From positions 768,147 to 832,146 of the forward strand of contig NZ_LWLP01000001.1 of the NCBI RefSeq assembly GCF_001641125.1: DNA of 64,000 nt, in the 5' to 3' direction. Shown here in pieces: positions 60,806 through 64,000 of the stretch. Source of the DNA: Arthrobacter sp. OY3WO11 (GTDB lineage: Bacteria > Actinomycetota > Actinomycetes > Actinomycetales > Micrococcaceae). Each line of letters starts with the position of its first letter. Positions within the stretch are counted from its first letter, which is position 1. Both the position numbers and the translations under genes were made by a program. The notes under the pieces were generated by a model that ran no database searches, was not told the DNA's origin, and saw only the letters and a list, made by a program, of their open reading frames with translations.

Positions 60806-61735
60806 TTAGGCGCCCAGCGCCTCACGCCAGCTGCGCAGGAAAGCCCCGCCGGCGTCGTCGTGGATAACGGAAGCCTCAAGCCCCAGGTCCTCGGCCGTCA
60901 GGACCGGGTACGGTTTCTCCGGGATGCCGTCGGCCGGGCGGACGTCCACGTGTTTCACTGCGTGGTCGTTGTGGTGGAGCCAGTCGGCCATGGCGTAGTC
61001 GGTGCGCGAATCGCCCACTGTCCGCCAGGCTGCCGGGGTGATGCCCTGCGCGGCCAGCAGTTCCACTGCCCGGCTGGCGCCCAGGTCCTTCCCAAGCCGT
61101 ACCGACTCGATGTCCGTGGAGATGATGGTGGGATCCACCCGGTAGTCCACTTCGTCGTCGGAATTGGGGGCGTGGTGGTCCAGCCGGACCACGCCCAGCC
61201 CGTGGCGGGCCATCAGTTCCATGGCGTCGGCGTCAAAGAGTTTCTGCTCTGCGAGGTAGTCGGCACTGGGTACCTCGATGTGCTGCTCCACGGACACCAT
61301 GGCGCGCTTGGTTTCATCAAAGAACATGTGCTCGGCATAGTCCTCCGCCACCATGCGCCGGATGTCGTCCCCGTAGGCTGCCGGCACGGCGAGCTCCCGG
61401 TCCACGTGGACAGGGCCGGGTCCGGCTGCGGTGTAGCTGAACCAGACGGCGCCCTTTTCGCAGATGGCGTGGATGATGGTTCCCGCCGGGATTCCGGCGG
61501 CGATCATGGGCTCCATCACCTGTTCCCGGATGAAGGCGTCGGAGCGCCCGGTGTTGAAAACAACGGGAATCCCGGCAGCGGCGAGGGCCACCAGGTCATC
61601 GATGATCTCCCGCTTCACGTCGCGCGTCACCGGGCTCGCCACCGGCCCGTCCACATCGAGCAGGAGTGCCAGCAGCGGCATGGCAGGTGCGTGGATTCCG
61701 GGTGCGGGCACGGCAGGGGACTCGGAGGCTGTCAT
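60806..61735 (-). CDS. HAD superfamily hydrolase (Cof-like)
   Basis: A 309-residue phosphatase. Motif I is LLDVDGPVAS near 27-36, where the second Asp position is present (DVDG). Motif II is VVFNTGRSD, a Lys/Arg follows in GKDLGASRAVELLAAQG, and motif IV is TVGDSRTDYAMADWL. A C2-type cap lies between. The substrate, perhaps a sugar phosphate, is not known. AGAGG lies near the ATG. It follows the Stealth gene upstream on the same strand with 60 bp between. Confidence 0.85.
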   Translation of the reverse strand: MTASESPAVPAPGIHAPAMPLLALLLDVDGPVASPVTRDVKREIIDDLVALAAAGIPVVFNTGRSDAFIREQVMEPMIAAGIPAGTIIHAICEKGAVWFSYTAAGPGPVHVDRELAVPAAYGDDIRRMVAEDYAEHMFFDETKRAMVSVEQHIEVPSADYLAEQKLFDADAMELMARHGLGVVRLDHHAPNSDDEVDYRVDPTIISTDIESVRLGKDLGASRAVELLAAQGITPAAWRTVGDSRTDYAMADWLHHNDHAVKHVDVRPADGIPEKPYPVLTAEDLGLEASVIHDDAGGAFLRSWREALGA

Positions 61736-61882
61736 GCCTCTATTCTGTCAGTTGAACCTTCGGCAGAGCCCACGGCGGCCTGTGCCGGCAACCGGCGGTG
61801 GCTGCAGGCGGCCCATGGTCACTGTTTGGCCACAACCTGCGGGAGGAACCGCCGGGTACTTTCGCTGGGCCCGCAGGATGCC

Positions 61883-61888
61883 TAGTGT
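61883..61888 (+). promoter_or_regulatory. -10 box of a leaderless promoter
   Basis: TAGTGT ends 6 nt before the GTG at 61895; TTCGCT at 61861-61866 gives a weak -35 at 16 bp. Confidence 0.55.
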
Positions 61889-61894
61889 GGCAAG

Positions 61895-62194
61895 GTGATA
61901 TTTAAAGCTGTGGGCGAGGGCCGCCCTTACCCCGACCATGGTTATACCACGCCCAAGGAATGGGCTTCGCTCCCGCCGCGTCCGGTCCGGCTGGACGAGC
62001 TGGTGACCACCAAGCGCACCCTTGACCTGGAAGCGCTGCTGGCTGAAGATTCCACCTTCTTCGGTGACCTTTTCCCGCACGTGGTGCAGTACCGGGGAAC
62101 CCTCTACCTGGAGGACGGGCTGCACCGCGCCGTCCGCACCGCCCTGCACCAGCGCACCGCAATCCACGCCCGTGTCCTGGTGATAGATGGCTAG
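61895..62194 (+). CDS. VapB-like small actinobacterial protein
   Basis: A 99-residue protein. It begins IFKAVGEGRPYPDHGYTTPKEWASLPPRPVRLDELVTTKRTLDLEALLAEDSTFFGDLFPHVVQYRG by position and ends HARVLVIDG. Databases, as I recall, sometimes call it a VapB-type antitoxin, but no PIN-domain toxin follows; the next gene is a LytR_C protein. The conserved pair therefore suggests another role, perhaps in the envelope. It is leaderless by spacing. It overlaps the next gene by 8 bp. Confidence 0.7.
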   Translation: MIFKAVGEGRPYPDHGYTTPKEWASLPPRPVRLDELVTTKRTLDLEALLAEDSTFFGDLFPHVVQYRGTLYLEDGLHRAVRTALHQRTAIHARVLVIDG

Positions 62195-62858
62195 GAAGCA
62201 GCAGAAGGACGTGAGCGTCCTCCACGGCCACCACGTAGTCACCGGTCCGGAGCTGCGTGCCACTTTTGGGGCCGCCCAGGCCGACGAAACAGCCCGCGTG
62301 CGCCGGCGCGTGCTGCACGGGGTTGTCCTGGTCCTACTTGTGGGCCTCATCGCGGCGGCCATCATCACGGCGTTGGCGATCATCAACGGCCAGCTGAAGA
62401 TCCCCGCAGCGGATCCCGCGGAAGAATCCGTCTCCACCTGCCCTGCCGCAACGTTCGACTACACCCCGAACGACCAGATCAACCTGAACGTCTACAACTC
62501 CACCAGCAGGCCCGGGCTGGCACGTTCAGTGGCGGACGAGTTCCTGGCCCGGAAGTTCGTGGTGGGCGCCGTGTCCAACGTGGACGCCGGCTACCGCGGC
62601 GCCGCTGCCGTGATTTCGGGAGCGGCCGGGCAGTCTGCCGCGTTCAGCGTCCAGCGGAACCTGCCGGGCTCGGACTATTTCCAGGACAGCCGGACAGACG
62701 GGAGCGTGGACGTGATCCTTGCCCAGGACTACAAGGCGCTGACTACACCGGAGCTGGTTGACCAGACGCCGGGAACCCTGAGCTGTCCGCGGGAGAGCCG
62801 CCGCATCGCGGACGACGACAAATGGCCCGTCCTTCCGTCGGCGGCGCCCACCCCGTGA
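62187..62858 (+). CDS. LytR C-terminal-domain membrane protein
   Basis: A 223-residue protein with one membrane segment at about 43-66 (VLHGVVLVLLVGLIAAAIITALAII). A LytR_C domain lies outside the membrane (residues about 95-185: INLNVYNSTSRPGLARSVADEFLARKFVVGAVSNVD by position). The catalytic LCP domain is missing. Stand-alone LytR_C proteins may bind wall glycopolymer or regulate its attachment. It overlaps the VapB-like gene by 8 bp, so the two are co-translated. Confidence 0.88.
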   Translation: MARKQQKDVSVLHGHHVVTGPELRATFGAAQADETARVRRRVLHGVVLVLLVGLIAAAIITALAIINGQLKIPAADPAEESVSTCPAATFDYTPNDQINLNVYNSTSRPGLARSVADEFLARKFVVGAVSNVDAGYRGAAAVISGAAGQSAAFSVQRNLPGSDYFQDSRTDGSVDVILAQDYKALTTPELVDQTPGTLSCPRESRRIADDDKWPVLPSAAPTP

Positions 62859-62873
62859 ACTTCCCCGGGTAAA

Positions 62874-63524
62874 TCAGCCGGCCACAGCCGGAAGGGGACT
62901 TACCCGGACGGGGCGGCCGTCGTCGTCGAACCTGGCGCCGGCACCCAGCTGGATGAAGCGCACGGTCCTGGCCACGCGTGCTTCCAGCTCGGCGGGCTCG
63001 TCGCTGCCCCTGGCCGCGCTGGAAGACAACGTGCCCAGGATGAGCTGTGCCTGCTGGTTGATGTCAGCGGACGGAAGGTAGCCCTGCTCCATTCCGTCCC
63101 GCAGGATGCCCTGCAGCAGGATGCTAAGCTCGCCAACATGGTCGGCGAGTTTGGCAAAGGACGACGGCGACAGCACGGCTCCCATGGCGGGTCCCGGGGG
63201 CAGATGGCGGCGGCTGAGGTCAACTACCTGGGCGCGGACGTACAGGGCGAGCCGGTCCACGGGGTTGTCCAGCCGGCCCAGGGAGTCCCGCAGTTCGGAG
63301 AGGAACTTTTCGGTCTCATCCAGGGCATAGGAGATTAGCAGCTCCTCGATGTCCGCGTAGTAGTTGTACACGGCCGTCCGGCCCACGCCTGCGTGCCGGG
63401 CAACGTCCGTCATGGTCAGGCCGGGCAGGCCGTGGGAAAAGAGGAGTTCGCCGAAGGCGGTGAGGATGCGGCGCTGGGTGTCCGCTCGCTGCTCGGCGTT
63501 GCTGGCCGCTGAAATCCTGGGCAT
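62874..63524 (-). CDS. TetR family transcriptional regulator
   Basis: A 216-residue regulator. The N-terminal helix-turn-helix covers about 12-60 (RRILTAFGELLFSHGLPGLTMTDVARHAGVGRTAVYNYYADIEELL by position). The rest is a helical ligand domain. The target is unknown: upstream genes run the other way or are partial. TAAAGT lies 6 nt before the ATG, so the mRNA is likely leaderless. An inverted repeat covers that box, which suggests autoregulation. Confidence 0.88.
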   Translation of the reverse strand: MPRISAASNAEQRADTQRRILTAFGELLFSHGLPGLTMTDVARHAGVGRTAVYNYYADIEELLISYALDETEKFLSELRDSLGRLDNPVDRLALYVRAQVVDLSRRHLPPGPAMGAVLSPSSFAKLADHVGELSILLQGILRDGMEQGYLPSADINQQAQLILGTLSSSAARGSDEPAELEARVARTVRFIQLGAGARFDDDGRPVRVSPLPAVAG

Positions 63525-63527
63525 ACA

Positions 63528-63548
63528 GACACTTTACCGCGATGTGTC
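63528..63548. promoter_or_regulatory. TetR self-operator candidate over its own -10
   Basis: GACAC (63528-63532) and GTGTC (63544-63548) form an inverted repeat with an 11-nt centre. It overlaps the minus-strand -10 TAAAGT (63536-63531) of the TetR gene. Confidence 0.6.
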
Positions 63549-63582
63549 AGTAAACACCCTGACCACTTCTTGAGGCGCTCTC

Positions 63583-64000
63583 CTAGGCCGGGCAGCCGTC
63601 CGGCCCGCACGCCCCGCCCTCCGCGGAGTTGACCAGCACCAGCGGGTTGGCTTCCTGCCATGCCTGGTCCAGTGCAGCCGAGAACGTCTCCGTGGGCTGG
63701 GCTCCTGAGAGGCCGAACTTCCGGTCGATGACAAAGAACGGGACGCCGCTGATGCCCAGGGACCGCCCCTCCTGGACGTCGAAGCGGACGTTTTCCGCGT
63801 ACTTGTCGGTAGTGAACAGCTCGTCCGCCTCGGCCTGGCCGATGCCCAGGTCCACCGCCAGGGAGGTCAGGTACTCGCGGCTGCCGATGTCCTTGCCATG
63901 CTCGAAGTGATCACTGAGCAGGCGCTCTTTGGCGGCGTCCTGCCTGCCGTGCGCTGCAGCGAGGTGGATCAGGCGGTGCGCCGTAAAGCTGTTGGCCACA
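63583..64000 (-). CDS. DsbA-family (FrnE-like) oxidoreductase, 5' end beyond window
   Basis: Only the C-terminal 138 or so residues are here. They show the thioredoxin-like tail: ANSFTAHRLIHLAAAHGRQDAAKERL, HGKDIGSREYLTSLA, and the cis-Pro strand ISGVPFFVIDRKFGLSGAQPTETF. The end GGACGPDGCPA carries two cysteines. The active-site CxxC lies in the missing part, so redox function cannot be judged. The reading frame continues past position 64000. Confidence 0.85.
   Translation of the reverse strand, partial: VANSFTAHRLIHLAAAHGRQDAAKERLLSDHFEHGKDIGSREYLTSLAVDLGIGQAEADELFTTDKYAENVRFDVQEGRSLGISGVPFFVIDRKFGLSGAQPTETFSAALDQAWQEANPLVLVNSAEGGACGPDGCPA

Noticed and set aside
61895..62194. Toxin-antitoxin module
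   Set aside because: No toxin gene is next to the VapB-like gene.

Overview
The window is high-GC, gene-dense DNA from an actinobacterium, most likely a soil member of the Micrococcaceae (Arthrobacter / Pseudarthrobacter group). This rests on gene content: an actinobacterial HbpS-SenS-SenR-like sensor, a DUF3151 gene directly behind a class II aldolase, the order SRP RNA-dnaX-recR-lysC, a VapB-like/LytR_C pair, many GTG starts and many leaderless promoters. I see no phage, insertion sequence, CRISPR array or rRNA. One tRNA gene and one small stable RNA are present. The last gene runs off the right edge.

Region 1 (1-11.4 kb) is catabolic and regulatory. It holds an uncharacterised gene, exonuclease III, a four-gene valine-degradation operon (mmsA, 3-hydroxyisobutyryl-CoA hydrolase, mmsB, enoyl-CoA hydratase), a thioredoxin-reductase-like flavoprotein divergent from an XRE-cupin regulator, a DedA protein, a MarR regulator divergent from a glutaryl-CoA-dehydrogenase-like enzyme, and a MerR/TipAS regulator. 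Region 2 (11.4-19.3 kb) holds a cold-shock gene, a two-component pair divergent from a secreted heme-binding HbpS-like protein, an ankyrin lipoprotein, and a 3-oxoacid CoA-transferase/thiolase operon divergent from an IclR regulator.

Region 3 (19.3-41 kb) is mostly housekeeping: nadE, pyrE, a GAF-ANTAR RNA-binding regulator, a Tat-exported hydrolase, a NagD-like phosphatase, a SpoU methyltransferase, fructose-bisphosphate aldolase, an M14 carboxypeptidase, purA, a sigma factor with a candidate membrane anti-sigma partner, a run of small conserved genes, and purSQL. One gene here, an AbiEi/DUF559-type protein, is bracketed by two copies of a long palindrome.

Region 4 (41-64 kb) starts with a large secreted subtilase. 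Facing it is an operon that encodes two Streptomyces-subtilisin-inhibitor-like proteins and an OhrR-like regulator. Then follow lysC, recR, a very long dnaX, the 4.5S SRP RNA, tRNA-Ser, secreted or membrane-linked proteins (an M23 peptidase with a Pro/Thr-rich tail, a LytR_C protein), a glutathione peroxidase, a cyclic-nucleotide-type phosphodiesterase, a Stealth sugar-phosphate transferase, a HAD hydrolase, a TetR regulator and a partial DsbA-family protein.

Three things stand out across genes. First, about sixteen genes start 6-7 nt after a TANNNT box, as expected for leaderless mRNAs. Second, intergenic gaps hold several families of long palindromes, two of them present twice. Third, several regulators sit beside clear inverted-repeat operator candidates.
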